A DNA stretch of 64,000 nucleotides from Litoribrevibacter albus. GTDB lineage: Bacteria > Pseudomonadota > Gammaproteobacteria > Pseudomonadales > Litoribrevibacteraceae. Of the stretch, positions 8,766 to 23,600 are shown piece after piece. Made by a program: the position numbers and the translations under genes. Every line of letters starts with the position of its first letter. The first letter of the stretch is position 1. Location of the stretch: the NCBI RefSeq assembly GCF_030159995.1, contig NZ_BSNM01000027.1:186001-250000 (forward strand). Direction: 5' to 3'. The notes beneath the pieces are model-generated. The model was given only the letters and a program-made list of their open reading frames with translations. It was not told the DNA's origin and did no database searches.

Positions 8766-10106
8766 CTAGCCTTTCTGGAATGGATAGATGGAACCCAACT
8801 TCAACAGTTGCGTTAATTCATCCAACGCGGTGCGCGATTCCACCAACAAGCTAGGATCGGCCAAATCCTCTGGCGAGATACGATCACGATAGTGTTTCTC
8901 AACCCAGGTGACCAGATCCTTGTATACCTGATCGCTCATCAACACATTCTGATGCCCCGCCGCCAGTTCGGTTTCGTTCAATGCTACGCGCAAACGTAAA
9001 CACGCCGGGCCACCGCCATTCTGCATGCTCTGTTTCAGATCAAACACTTTCACCTGTTTGATCGGTGTGTTCATCGTCACCAACGAATCCAGATAATTGG
9101 ATACCGACGGCACTTCACGACATTCATGCGGCACCACCAAGGTCATGTAGCCATCGTCATGGCTCAGTAACTGGCTGTTGAATAAGTAAGATCGCACGGC
9201 GTCCTGAACGCTCAAATCCTGATTGGATACCATCACTGGCACCAGACTTGTACCCAACAATTTGCGGTCAATCTCTTCAATCACCTGATTCGAATTCAGG
9301 AAGGCTTCTTCATGATAAAAAAGCACATTGCGATTCCCAACGGCGATTACATCGTTGTGGAATACACCGGCATCAATGGTTTCCGGTTTCTGCTGGGCAT
9401 AGACCACACGATCTTGTGAAAGACCGTGTAAACGCGCGATTCCCCGACATGCCTCCAGGGTTTGGCGTGCCGGATACTTTTTAGGTGCTGGCGCGTTTTC
9501 ACGGAAAGCTTCACGACCATACACAAAGAACTCAACCCCGGCTTCACCGTATTCATTACAGAAACGGGTGTGGTTAGCTGCGCCTTCATCACCAAATTGT
9601 GAAACTGCAGGCAACGCCGGATGGTGTGCAAAGTGGTTTGGGTCGTTAAAAATGGTTTCTAAAATGCGGGTGGTGGTTTCATGTTCGATAGAACGATGCA
9701 CCTTGGCATTCAGATTCGCAGCAGTAAAGTGCACTTTGCCGTCTTGAGTATCCGCACTTGGCGATACTGTAGCGGCATTGGCCGTCCACATGCACGAGGC
9801 GGAACTGGCCGCCGCCAACACCACAGGCTCATGCACGGCTGCGCTGGCTAATACTTCACTGTCTGAGCCGGTAAAGCCCAACGCTCTCAGGGTTTCAATA
9901 CTCGGGCGCTCTTGTGGCGGTAACACCCCTTGCTTGAATCCGAGGTCATGTAGGGCTTTCATTTTTTCAAGCCCTTGCAACGCCGCTTCTTTAGGGTTCG
10001 ACGTCTGCTTTACGTTACTTTCAGACGCGACGTTCCCATAAGATAAACCGCTGTAGTTATGAGTCGGTCCAACCAACCCATCAAAATTCACTTCGTATGC
10101 AGTCAT
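8766..10106 (-). CDS. astB: N-succinylarginine dihydrolase
   Basis: A 446-residue cytosolic enzyme of the arginine succinyltransferase pathway. It hydrolyses N2-succinylarginine to succinylornithine, CO2 and two ammonia. The N-terminus ([16 protein letters not shown]) is diagnostic of the family, and the pentein-type Cys near the C-terminus is in [13 protein letters not shown]. Length matches the E. coli and Pseudomonas enzymes (about 447). It is the last gene of the operon: a strong terminator follows and no succinylglutamate desuccinylase gene (astE/aruE) comes after it, unlike in Pseudomonas. It lies 72 bases after astD on the same strand. Confidence 0.96.
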   Translation of the reverse strand: MTAYEVNFDGLVGPTHNYSGLSYGNVASESNVKQTSNPKEAALQGLEKMKALHDLGFKQGVLPPQERPSIETLRALGFTGSDSEVLASAAVHEPVVLAAASSASCMWTANAATVSPSADTQDGKVHFTAANLNAKVHRSIEHETTTRILETIFNDPNHFAHHPALPAVSQFGDEGAANHTRFCNEYGEAGVEFFVYGREAFRENAPAPKKYPARQTLEACRGIARLHGLSQDRVVYAQQKPETIDAGVFHNDVIAVGNRNVLFYHEEAFLNSNQVIEEIDRKLLGTSLVPVMVSNQDLSVQDAVRSYLFNSQLLSHDDGYMTLVVPHECREVPSVSNYLDSLVTMNTPIKQVKVFDLKQSMQNGGGPACLRLRVALNETELAAGHQNVLMSDQVYKDLVTWVEKHYRDRISPEDLADPSLLVESRTALDELTQLLKLGSIYPFQKG

Positions 10107-10178
10107 GGTCTTTCCTTCATTTCTGCCATATCAACCGGGCCATAAATGGCGCACTTGTTTTTCAATTTCAGTGTTAAC

Positions 10179-12750
<2,572 letters not shown>

Positions 12751-12761
12751 CTTAAGACCTC

Positions 12762-13790
12762 CTAGAAAGGTACGACCGCAATGCGATCGTCCTCTTGCAA
12801 CCTCAGTGCTTCGACTTGTTGCGCTTCAAGTTCCACGGTTTGTTCATGCTCATCCAACGAGGTCAGGACACAGCGGAAATCGGATAACGTCGGATTGCAC
12901 ACCATGAACTTACTGCCTTTCGGACGTTGTTCAGCCTGACTGAAACGCTTGTAGTGGCAGTTCTTCAAGGTATGAATATCGTCCAGACGTGCAATCAGAG
13001 TTGGGCCACCATCAAAAATATCGAGGTGTTTACTGGTGCGGAACCCTTCCCTTAACAACAACTGGTAACCGATGGACGCCGCATCGTTTGGCTTGCCCAT
13101 CACGGCTTGTGCCTGGGCAGACAACAAGGGGACATAGATAGGATGAGACGGCATCAACTCTGCAATGAAGGTCTTGGTTTTAATGGCCGAGAAATAGTCG
13201 GCGGATTTGAAATCCATATCGAAGAAATGTCGGCCCAGACTGTCCCAGAAAGGAGAACCGTCATCCTCCGTGTGTTTGCCTTGAATTTCGACAATCACCT
13301 CGCGGGAGAAAAACTCACGGAATAAACCAATGAACAGCAAACGCGTGCGGGATAACAATTCCAATGCATTACCCTGCTTGTATTCGCGCTGGATCGACAA
13401 GGAACACAGCTGGGTTTTTCCCGTTAACTCATGCGTCATATACAACACCGGCACACGGTTATGGACATCCAGTTGATGCGAGGAATGAATTAACTCGTCT
13501 TTACGGTAGTTATAAAACGGCGCGCCATTGCCAGCACAGGCATCCACGCCCGCAACCCCAACAACATTGGAGTCGCCGTTATCCGCCAGGCTGAAGTCTT
13601 CCATCACAAACAAAAACCGTTCTTTGCCTGCAACCGACTTTTCACAGGAAAACGACTGTCGGGATAATTCAATACGCTGACTCAGTAAATCCCGCTGGTT
13701 ACTTAAAGTGGTTAAGCGTGCTTCACTGCTGGTGACAAGTTTTTCAATCCCTGCTAAATCGGAATGATCGGCAGGACGAACAACCAACAT
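12762..13790 (-). CDS. aruF: Arginine N-succinyltransferase, first (AruF-like) subunit
   Basis: A 342-residue AstA-family protein, paralogous to the following gene. Shared landmarks are the N-terminal VVRPADHSDLAGIEKLV, LYMTHELTGKTQLCSLSI and EIQGKHTEDDGSPFWDSLG, which aligns with the second subunit's EMRGYSDENGVSPFWESLG. It should form the AruFG arginine/ornithine succinyltransferase, the first and committed step of the pathway. Assignment as the F subunit rests on gene order (aruC-F-G-D-B as in Pseudomonas), not on subunit-specific residues. A 224-base gap separates it from astC. Confidence 0.92.
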   Translation of the reverse strand: MLVVRPADHSDLAGIEKLVTSSEARLTTLSNQRDLLSQRIELSRQSFSCEKSVAGKERFLFVMEDFSLADNGDSNVVGVAGVDACAGNGAPFYNYRKDELIHSSHQLDVHNRVPVLYMTHELTGKTQLCSLSIQREYKQGNALELLSRTRLLFIGLFREFFSREVIVEIQGKHTEDDGSPFWDSLGRHFFDMDFKSADYFSAIKTKTFIAELMPSHPIYVPLLSAQAQAVMGKPNDAASIGYQLLLREGFRTSKHLDIFDGGPTLIARLDDIHTLKNCHYKRFSQAEQRPKGSKFMVCNPTLSDFRCVLTSLDEHEQTVELEAQQVEALRLQEDDRIAVVPF

Positions 13791-14014
13791 AGGACTCTCC
13801 TAATTCGGGCTGATAGTGCTCGGGTATATGGATAGGGTACGTTTAAAAAATATTGAGGTGAGGGTGATACCCAGTGAAAGCGCCAGTCGGAAACCCGGTA
13901 CTCTTGCCTTCCACCACTCACCTCGAACCGTTAAGGGCTGATTAATTCACTATCAATTCGCTATCAACTTAATGGCAAATCAATACCAATCAGCCCGTTA
14001 AACTTGGGGCTAAC
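13791..14014 (-). other. Intergenic gap inside the aru operon with a dyad
   Basis: This 224-base gap between astC and aruF is unusual in an otherwise tightly packed operon. It contains a 9-bp inverted repeat (GGGCTGATT 13935-13943, AATCAGCCC 13988-13996) enclosing 44 bases, and an imperfect 11-base tandem repeat (13945-13955 and 13956-13966, ATTCrCTATCA). No T run follows, so it is not a clear terminator. It could be an attenuator, an RNA-processing site or a secondary promoter region. No gene is visible. Confidence 0.4.
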
Positions 14015-15626
<1,612 letters not shown>

Positions 15627-15962
15627 ATGACCATGGATGAACTAGAGCGCCATCTGCGCCAAGAGCTTGAACGAATTGATGCCGTTCTCAATCAAAAAGC
15701 GCTGACCTGGTATGGCATCAGAAAGGCCGTAAATATCTTAAAAACCCGGAACCACTCGCACTACCCTAGCCTGCTGCGACATGTATTCATGGACATTCGG
15801 GAAATGTACATTGAACAACTGTCGTTGGATCGGCTGTATCCACGTTTGGACCTAGTTATGGAGCTGGCAATCAGACTGGATAGGCGTTTATCTCCTGTGC
15901 CACTGTTGGACGAGCCGGTGTTCAAACTACCGACAGAGCGAACGCTGGAAATTGCCTGTTAG
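15627..15962 (+). CDS. Unknown 111-residue protein
   Basis: I do not recognise a family. The product is predicted soluble, helical and rich in Arg and Leu, with no signal peptide or cysteine motif (one Cys at the very end). Most of the sequence (about residues 3-90) reads as amphipathic helices. A second ATG at 15633 is a possible start, and the GGGA at about 15612 is a reasonable ribosome site for either. The gene stands between the aru operon and the ArgR-type regulator and diverges from astC, so co-regulation with arginine catabolism is possible but unproven. The well-structured leader (28-bp palindrome and a hairpin) argues that it is a real, regulated gene. Confidence 0.6.
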   Translation: MTMDELERHLRQELERIDAVLNQKALTWYGIRKAVNILKTRNHSHYPSLLRHVFMDIREMYIEQLSLDRLYPRLDLVMELAIRLDRRLSPVPLLDEPVFKLPTERTLEIAC

Positions 15963-15995
15963 AATCAAAGGCGTATTGAAGCAGATGTCTAAAAC

Positions 15996-16032
15996 AAATC
16001 ACTGAAACAGATCTCTTAAAAATCACTGAAAC
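15996..16032. repeat. Short direct repeat across the end of the ArgR-like gene
   Basis: The 13-mer AAATCACTGAAAC occurs at 15996-16008 and again at 16020-16032, a 24-base period. The second copy contains the stop codon (minus strand) of the regulator gene, so the last codons were duplicated into the intergenic side. This is probably a replication-slippage product. Confidence 0.6.
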
Positions 16033-17084
16033 TGCGCTTTACGGCGTCGTTCTTCACTCGGCGTCATCCCGTAGTTATTACGGTAGCTGGTGCTTAGATG
16101 GGCACCGGATGAGTAACCGCACTGCAGCGCAATTTCCATAATACTCAGACTGGATTGATGCAATAAATTACGCGCCCGTTCGAGGCGTATTTGTTGATAA
16201 TATTTCGACGGTACGGAATCCAGATATTTCTTAAACAACCGCTCCAACTGACGACGGGAAATGCCGATATGACCGGCCAGATCGTCGGTGGACAGAGGTT
16301 CTTCGATGTTGGCTTCCATTAATTCAATGGCGCTTTGTAGTTTTGGCTGTTCGGTATTTTGTTGGTCTGTCAGTAACTTACGATGGGTCTTAGTCGTCCC
16401 CCCGATCCTTGCCCTAATAAAATGCTGGGCCAACGATTCCGCCAACTCGGCGCCATGATCGCGAGCCAGTAAAAAGGTCATCATGTCCATCGTCGAAGTA
16501 CCACCACGACTGCTTGCACGATTCCGATCAACAACAAAGCTGTCTTCGACAATACGAACGTTGGGAAATTGATCAAACAGAAAGGCGTCATTCCACCAAT
16601 GAATGGCCGCCCTATGATTGACCAGTAACCCGGCTTCCGCCATTACTAAACCGCCCGTTGCCAACCCTGCCACGGTATTGAATCGATAAGCATTGGCACG
16701 CACCCAAGCCACCAAATCCGGGTGGCTTTGATAAGACACCGGCGAACCACCACAAATCAATAAGGCATGGCCTTTTTCAATCGTATCCACCGCCTCAACT
16801 TCAATCCAGTTACCTGCCTCAGCTTGTACTCGTGACGTTTCAAACCCTACGTATCTCAGACAGTACAAGTCTTCCCCGAGAATACTGTTAGTCGCCATAA
16901 TCGGGGCGGTAGCCGACCCCAACACCAAATTTGAGAAACCGGGTAATAACAACACCACGTATTGTCGAAGCTCACCGGACACCATCGGAAAATCACTGCG
17001 ACCTTTACCTGCAGTGCCAGACACAGGCACCACCCTTGGTGCTTCAGAGCCAGAATTTGCGTCTTGAGTCTTGGAATCAGACAT
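16023..17084 (-). CDS. argR: ArgR-type (GlxA/AraC family) arginine catabolism regulator
   Basis: A 353-residue regulator with a DJ-1/PfpI-like ligand domain (about residues 40-215) and a C-terminal AraC helix-turn-helix pair (about 245-345, including GISRRQLERLFKKYL and GYSSGAHLSTSYRNNYG). The nucleophile position of the DJ-1 domain is Ala (GLATGG), so this domain is sensory rather than enzymatic. In Pseudomonas the equivalent AraC-type ArgR activates aruCFGDB in response to arginine, and its gene lies near that operon as here. The first about 35 residues are a low-complexity tail. It is 26 bases downstream of the isoaspartyl dipeptidase-like gene and probably co-transcribed. Assignment to ArgR rests on family and context. 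Confidence 0.78.
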   Translation of the reverse strand: MSDSKTQDANSGSEAPRVVPVSGTAGKGRSDFPMVSGELRQYVVLLLPGFSNLVLGSATAPIMATNSILGEDLYCLRYVGFETSRVQAEAGNWIEVEAVDTIEKGHALLICGGSPVSYQSHPDLVAWVRANAYRFNTVAGLATGGLVMAEAGLLVNHRAAIHWWNDAFLFDQFPNVRIVEDSFVVDRNRASSRGGTSTMDMMTFLLARDHGAELAESLAQHFIRARIGGTTKTHRKLLTDQQNTEQPKLQSAIELMEANIEEPLSTDDLAGHIGISRRQLERLFKKYLDSVPSKYYQQIRLERARNLLHQSSLSIMEIALQCGYSSGAHLSTSYRNNYGMTPSEERRRKAQFQ

Positions 17085-17110
17085 TATCAGAGAAAACTCA
17101 CTTACCAGAA

Positions 17111-18289
17111 TTAACAGGCATTCGTTTCGAATACACCGTGTTTGAGAACGGTTCCATCAGCCATCATTTTCTGGCCTTTTGAGAACACCGAATCTAATTC
17201 AAGCGTAGCAGCATCCAGAAGAATCAGGTCTGCATCGGCACCTTCTTCAATTCGGCCTTTCTTGGGCAGCTTTAGTACCTCTGCCGGAGTTCGAGTCACC
17301 ACCGTTATGGCATTTTCGATCGACACATCATGATCAAATACGGCATCACGAACTTCAGATAACAAGCTGGTCAACGTGCCCACTTTTAAACCTCGCAGAC
17401 GCCCGGCTTCATCAAAGTCAGGCAAACTGGCAAAGCCATCTGAGCTGAAAGTAATCTGGCTCGCAGGCACACCCGCCTCTAATAACTGTGCCAAGGCTTC
17501 CGCACATTTCACTTCACCGGCGGCGAGAATTTCGGGGGTGGTACTCGCAGTTAAATCCAGATAGCCACCAAGACGGGCAAACTCTTTGCCGGCATCGAGT
17601 AGCGTCTGAGTACGATTAATATGAGTAGGGTAAAACTGAGTGATGGGAATGTCGGTATTACTCACCACATCCAACAAGGGTTGCAGACAAGTGTCCGAGT
17701 CTCCTACGTGAACAGAGACAATTCCCGCTTTACCTGACAGCATACCGCCCACTCGTGCTTGCGCGGCCAAGCGAGCCAACTCCTGGGTGGTCGGTTGACT
17801 GGATCGGTGATCCGAAATGGCCACTTCCCCCACGCCAATAAACTTATCAATGAGAATGATGTCTTTATCGATGGCATCAAACAACGTACGTGCCGGGGTT
17901 TGATAAGACCCTGTATGACAGTAGAGCGTCAGCCCTTCTTCTTCCAATGCATTGGCCTTAGCAAGAAGGTTGGTCAGTGTTCGCGTCACCGAATCCGTTC
18001 CCAGTACACCGACCAGGGTAGTCACTCCGGCTTTCACTGCATCGGACAAATGCATCTCAGGAGTACGTGTGGTAAACCCGCCTTCGCCACCACCGCCAAT
18101 AATATGAACCAATGAATCCACCAGCCCGGGAGCAAGGATTTTTCCTGAGCCATCAATGACTTTAATAGGAAGAGAATCAGGAGTCTCCAAACAGGTTGCC
18201 ATCGCCACAATCTGACCACCAGCAATTAACACATCCTGTTGACCCAAATGACGAGGGGAATATACTTCGGCGCCTTTGACTAAATACAC
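17111..18289 (-). CDS. Isoaspartyl dipeptidase-like amidohydrolase with altered metal site
   Basis: A 392-residue amidohydrolase (peptidase family M38) with strong IadA landmarks: VHIIGGGGEGGFTTRTPE (about 61-78), AISDHRS (about 157-163), PTHINR and FSSDGF. IadA splits beta-aspartyl dipeptides such as beta-Asp-Arg or damaged isoAsp peptides. Two metal-site positions differ from the E. coli enzyme as I remember it: the first His of the HxH motif is Leu60 (S-L-V-H, codon TTG), and the bridging carboxylated Lys position appears to be Glu155. These may define a marine or pseudomonad subfamily rather than a dead enzyme. With the ArgR-type regulator 26 bases downstream and the aru operon nearby, a role in releasing arginine from dipeptides is plausible. 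Confidence 0.85.
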   Translation of the reverse strand: MYLVKGAEVYSPRHLGQQDVLIAGGQIVAMATCLETPDSLPIKVIDGSGKILAPGLVDSLVHIIGGGGEGGFTTRTPEMHLSDAVKAGVTTLVGVLGTDSVTRTLTNLLAKANALEEEGLTLYCHTGSYQTPARTLFDAIDKDIILIDKFIGVGEVAISDHRSSQPTTQELARLAAQARVGGMLSGKAGIVSVHVGDSDTCLQPLLDVVSNTDIPITQFYPTHINRTQTLLDAGKEFARLGGYLDLTASTTPEILAAGEVKCAEALAQLLEAGVPASQITFSSDGFASLPDFDEAGRLRGLKVGTLTSLLSEVRDAVFDHDVSIENAITVVTRTPAEVLKLPKKGRIEEGADADLILLDAATLELDSVFSKGQKMMADGTVLKHGVFETNAC

Positions 18290-18421
18290 AGATACAACCT
18301 TTTCCGGTCTACACTCAAAGATTAATAGATAAAACTATTATTAAAGTAAGTCAGCGGCCGATAACAGTAAAGCGATTCTACTCAAGGGAATGTCTGAACA
18401 ACAAACATCAGCGAGAAAACT

Positions 18422-20149
18422 ATGCGTGTATCTATCTTTCTAAAATCTCAGTTCATGAATGTTGCCTTCTTGATCATTCTTCTGTTGACCTTTGGTTGGC
18501 TGATAACCCAAATGGATCTGGTGGTATCTCGCATCGAACATACCAATGAGTTTTTGGACAATCAGTCACTCGCCGTTGCTGAACAAAAAAACTTACTGAC
18601 GCAACAAAAAGAAAAGATGGATCTTCAGGCCGTCACCTTAAGCGCATATTCCCACTACTCCCGATATCTGATGTGGCGATTAGAATCCACCATAACCACT
18701 GACAGCCGTTCTATCGAAGAAGCCAACATTTCCGAAGAAAAGCTGCGCGCCGATCTCGAAAAAATCATCTCACTGGATGAAGAATTGGGTGAAGCCGCTG
18801 ACGTTGTCACCATATATCTGGAAGACTTTAACACCACCATTCAGGAAGCCATTGATCTTAACAAGCAAGGCGCTGAACCGCGTTTGATCCAATCCAAGGT
18901 CGGTGACTCTCAAAGTCACAGCAGTGCCATGAACGCCATGTTCGAAACCATTCTTGAACAGGCCGCACTGTCAGTAAAGGAAGCCAGTGAAGGGGTATTT
19001 AGCGCGGGTAACAAAGTTGAAGAAGCCGTTTCACAGGTAAAAACCGCCAGCCAGAAAAACATCACCGATGGCACCGAAATGCAAACACAGATGGTCTACA
19101 TCTTCTTTATTGCTTCCGCCATCAGTATCGTGATTGGGGTATTAGTAGCGAAATCCGTGACCCGCCCTATCCGACTATTAACCCATCAGGTTAAACAGAT
19201 TGAACAAGAGTCCGACCTGACCCGTCGCATCAACATTAACAGCCGGGATGAGATCAGCGACATCGCTACCGCGTTGAACAGTATGTTGTCCACCTTCCAA
19301 AGCATCATTCAGCAGCTGACCAAAGAATCCGATTTACTGGCCTCAGCCTCTCAACAAAGTAAAAACCTGAGCGAACAAAACCTTCAAGTGGTGGAAGAAC
19401 TCAGAAAACAATCAGAAATGGTGGCTGCTGCCAGTAATGAAATGGCGATCACCATTAAAGGCATCAACGACCACACCGAAGAAGCGGTCAACCAATCCAA
19501 CGATGCGACCCAACATTGCCAACAAACCGAGCGCATCATTAATACCACCGCCAGCAATATTTCCCAGCTGTCGTCTCAGGTCGAGAATACCGTGTCGTCC
19601 ATCAGTGAAGTGGCGAAAAACAGTCAAGCCATTGGTTCAGTGTTAGATGTAATTCGCGGTATTGCGGAGCAAACCAACCTGTTGGCATTGAACGCAGCCA
19701 TTGAAGCCGCTCGCGCCGGAGAACAAGGCCGAGGCTTTGCCGTGGTGGCCGATGAAGTGCGAGCACTGGCACAGAAAACCGGCGATTCCACCAACGAAAT
19801 TCAGGCCATGATTGAAGCCCTTCAAAAAGGGGTCAGTGACGCCGTTGCTCAAATGGAACGAAGCAAGGCCGAAGTAACCAACTCTTATGAAGAGTCGCAA
19901 AAAGCCAACGACACCATTGAAGCAACGGTTCAATCTGTCTCAGCCATTGCGGAGACCAATCATCAGATCGCCCATTCTACGGAAGAACAGGCAACCGCTG
20001 CAGAAAGTATTGATGAGAGTATCACCTCCATCAGCCAACTGTCTGATCACGTAGCGTCTGCAGCAGAGTCGGCCGCTAATTCCAGTGAAGAACTGGGCGA
20101 CATCGTGGTGAACATGAATCAGATCATCAATAAATTCAAAGTGGAGTAA
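18422..20149 (+). CDS. Methyl-accepting chemotaxis protein
   Basis: A 575-residue transmembrane chemoreceptor. It has TM1 at about residues 10-30, a helical periplasmic ligand-binding region at about 31-220, TM2 at about 222-245, a HAMP domain at about 246-300 and a long cytoplasmic signalling coiled coil ending near residue 570. The highly conserved hairpin tip [19 protein letters not shown] is intact and should bind CheA/CheW. Glu/Gln-rich methylation helices flank it. The periplasmic part has no recognisable Cache or PAS signature and resembles a four-helix bundle, so the ligand is unknown. The gene is monocistronic and divergent from the isoaspartyl dipeptidase-like gene. Confidence 0.95.
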   Translation: MRVSIFLKSQFMNVAFLIILLLTFGWLITQMDLVVSRIEHTNEFLDNQSLAVAEQKNLLTQQKEKMDLQAVTLSAYSHYSRYLMWRLESTITTDSRSIEEANISEEKLRADLEKIISLDEELGEAADVVTIYLEDFNTTIQEAIDLNKQGAEPRLIQSKVGDSQSHSSAMNAMFETILEQAALSVKEASEGVFSAGNKVEEAVSQVKTASQKNITDGTEMQTQMVYIFFIASAISIVIGVLVAKSVTRPIRLLTHQVKQIEQESDLTRRININSRDEISDIATALNSMLSTFQSIIQQLTKESDLLASASQQSKNLSEQNLQVVEELRKQSEMVAAASNEMAITIKGINDHTEEAVNQSNDATQHCQQTERIINTTASNISQLSSQVENTVSSISEVAKNSQAIGSVLDVIRGIAEQTNLLALNAAIEAARAGEQGRGFAVVADEVRALAQKTGDSTNEIQAMIEALQKGVSDAVAQMERSKAEVTNSYEESQKANDTIEATVQSVSAIAETNHQIAHSTEEQATAAESIDESITSISQLSDHVASAAESAANSSEELGDIVVNMNQIINKFKVE

Positions 20150-20691
20150 CGGTTTCAACGCAGAACACCTCTCACTGTCGCTTAACAGGTTTTAAATGGG
20201 GGTGTTTCGCGCACGATCATTCATCAGACAAACATCAGCCGAGCGCAATTCCTACGCCTCTGAATTCCAACATCACTGAATTCGAATATCACTAAATTCA
20301 ACCAGATAGCCATGCCCAAAAGAGGCATTTTGTCCATCATGCCCAAGCCATTTTCGAATGAAATAACCACACAAAGCACTCCATTAAAAACCCATCTTCG
20401 GACACTTTAGAATTACTACATCACCACACAATCGCGTGCGATATCCCCCTTTTAAATACAAGACATAATCTCACACAATCCTCTTTTCGAAGCTAAGTGA
20501 TTGATATTTTATAGATCCGAATCGCCTCTTTGCTACAAACATAAAAAACATTCCAGCCGGACAAGATTTCACTTCCAAAGCTCTTTCTATACTGAAATTT
20601 CAGCCCTTGTTTTATGCGGTCAGCTGCCCGGCCATCGCGTAGCAACAAGACAATAAAGAAGCTATTCCAGGCTATTTAGGGAGTGACAGGA
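20150..20691 (+). other. Non-coding gap with a 16-bp tandem repeat
   Basis: No gene is seen in these 542 bases. A 16-base unit is tandemly repeated about three times at 20260-20307 (CTGAATTCCAACATCA, CTGAATTCGAATATCA, then a decayed copy). The downstream half is AT-rich and should contain the promoter of the following lipoprotein gene, but no convincing -35/-10 pair could be chosen. An AGGGAG ribosome site (20678-20683) ends the region. Confidence 0.5.
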
Positions 20692-23600
20692 ATGCTCAGG
20701 AAACCAATATTGCCCTTAGTGCTAGCCGCTTCAACCCTCTTCCTCCAAGGATGCGATAACGACAAAAGTTCACACTCATCCTCAAGTTCAGGACCAGGAA
20801 CCAGCGGAGCCGAAACAACGACCTTCACCGTCTGCGTCGACAACAGTAATGTTTCAAGTAGCTGCGACCCGAGTGTCGCTACGGTATCAGCCGCTACCCA
20901 GATGGATCGTGCGCTCAAAGCCTTTTTATTCAACCCGGCCTATGCTGCCGCCGTCACAGGTCTGAGCGAGTTCTTTGTCTTTTACGTTGATGCCAATGGC
21001 ACCATCCTGACAGATCCCGCCGCACCAGCACCTGCACTTGCTTCTGTTTCGACGACGGGACTGGCCGACGGTTTCTACCGAATTACAGTGACCGGAACAC
21101 CAACTGACAACATCAGTGACAGTCAATTTCCGGTAATCACCGCCGATTTTAATGGCAACCTGACGGCCGCTGCGATTGAAGCTGCCGGGACATTGGCTGC
21201 GTTAAACACCTCTCAAAATGGCGCAACCTTTACTACACCATTTGTGCTGCTCTCTGACCTGAGCGATGCCGACGGCGATGGTGTCACGCTGGACAGAATC
21301 AGCAGTGATTTATCGGTCGCGATTATCGAGAACGATTTGCTATCCACCCAAACCGCCGCAACCCTCGACACCTTCGTGGACGATGCGACGACCGATGCCA
21401 TTGATGCAAGAACCACCAACCCGGATGCCGATCTAACCCAAGTTGTTATCGACAATCAACCAGACCCGGATCCAACCGTGCAAGTGTATGAAGACATGGT
21501 GGTCAGCGGGACGGTATCCGGATCATCATCCGCACAAGCCGCTGCAACAACCAGCGAAACCGGCGTTGCGATTGACGGGGCGACAGTGAACATTCTTGGC
21601 CTCGATCAAACCGGCGCAACGGTCTTCTCTGCGGTAACGCAAACCGATGATAACGGGCAATTCAACGTGACCGTGCCCGACATTGAAAACTCGGAAGCCA
21701 GCGTCCTGACCCGCATTGAAGTCACCATTCAAAAAGATGGTTACATCGTCGGTGAAAAGGTATTTACCGATGGTTTTGAATCTGGTGCAACCCTCAGTCT
21801 GAGAGCCTTACTTGGTCAAGAAACGGTCGTCACTCAAAGCCGTGATCAATTGGCCATCACTGCCTCTGGTGAACGCACCTTCCGCTTAGGTCTAATTAAA
21901 TACAGCAACGGTGAAGTGGCTGCGGTAGCCGGTCAACAATTCGCCGATGCCCGAGCCTCAGCAGACAGCAGCACCTTATTGGATATGGCAATTCCTGAGG
22001 ATTGCGTGCCTACCGACACCACAGCGGTTACAGCGAGGGTTGCCTACTTCGACCCGAACGATCAGACCGATGTTCAGTCCTTCCCGGGCAGTTTCCAAGG
22101 TACAGGGGATGACACCGCCGGAGGAAACGGCATCAATCTGGATGCCACCGCCAATGACGAAACCTACCGTCTCGTTTCATCCGTATTCAGCCAGGTGAAA
22201 TTAGAAAACCAGGACGGAGACAACCTGTCTATCGACAGTAACTGTGGTACCACCGACGGTGCAACGGCCGCTGCCGAAGGCGATGCCGCCATTATGACGC
22301 TCAACGTACCGCTTGAGAGTTACGACACCATCACCGAAGACACAGACGCTGACACCGAAGGCGTTCAAGTGCCAATCTATATCTACAAAAACGGCTGGAA
22401 GTTTGCAGGTAACGGAACCCTGGTAGTACTCAGTGATGTCGCGAATGAAGACTACACCTTGTACACCGGAACTGTACCACCAGACGCAAACGTCACCCCG
22501 GATTTGTTCGTTCAAATTACCGTAACCGAAGGCAATGAGTGGATTAAGTGGGTCAACCTCGACTGGCCTATTCGTCCTGAAGTAAACGCTCAGACCTTGT
22601 GTTTGATGGGCTCGATCCACTTCGACGGCAGTGATAGCGATAATCTGGAACCTTACAATGGCAGTCTCGAAATCCAATCACCAACCGGATGGGAATGGGC
22701 TTACATTGATCAGGGCGATCTGGATTTCAGCAGTATTCTGTCTGACGGCGCCGATCCTTCCACCTTTACCTATCAGGTTTGGAACTGGCGCACCAATGAA
22801 TATGAAGTCCTCACAGGCGCCAGTGCAGTGCCAGAAGACGGCGAAGACTGTGATATCAAACTGACCTTCGAAGGTCTGTTAGAGAACCCGCTCCAATGTA
22901 AAGTTTCGGGCACGATTACTAAATCCGATACCACACCGGCACCGTATTTCTGGTTCGAGTTCAATGCGTCTAATCAGTTCTTCAACTGGGGTAACACCAA
23001 TCAACAAGGAACGTATTCGTTCGGTGCTCCTTGTGATCAGGACGGTGTCATCAATGTAGCAGGACAAGAGTTCGACGTCTTAGCCAGCGGCTTTACCGAT
23101 GGCGTACAAACGGTCGATATCGAACTGCAAAATGCAGCGCCGGAAGTCTGGGCATGGGCACCTTGGCGCATGATCAACGGCAATACGGTCAATGTCGAGG
23201 TATTTGCCTGGGATCCTGACGGTGAAGTTACTTCCATTGCTGCCACAACCTGTGAAGGTGGCACCTGTACAGCCCCAAGCAGCGAAGGCCAGCCATTTAC
23301 CTATACCGCAGATACGGTAGGTGAGCACACTCTTACCTTTACCGCGACGGATGATCAGCAGGCCACAGGCACTGCCAGCATCACCATCATTGTTGACCCG
23401 GTTGGTAACAAACCACCTAGATTCAACTCGTTCCGTGTAGACGGCGCCTTTGGTGGCGTTGCTAACGGCATCATTGTTGGACCAGGAGGCATGATTGATG
23501 CGCGCAGTGGCGACACAGTCACCATTACCGCTCAAGCCTTTGACCCTGATGCAAATACGATGACCTATGCATGGACAGGTTGTGACACGGCATCGACAAC

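Noticed and set aside
13861-13920. GC-rich stretch in the astC-aruF gap considered as a riboswitch
   Set aside because: No known riboswitch core could be recognised and it lies inside an operon rather than at its 5' end.
22201-22677. 158-residue minus-strand frame inside the 1230-residue lipoprotein gene
   Set aside because: It is fully inside a gene with a convincing domain pattern and has no start context. It is a shadow of biased third-codon positions.
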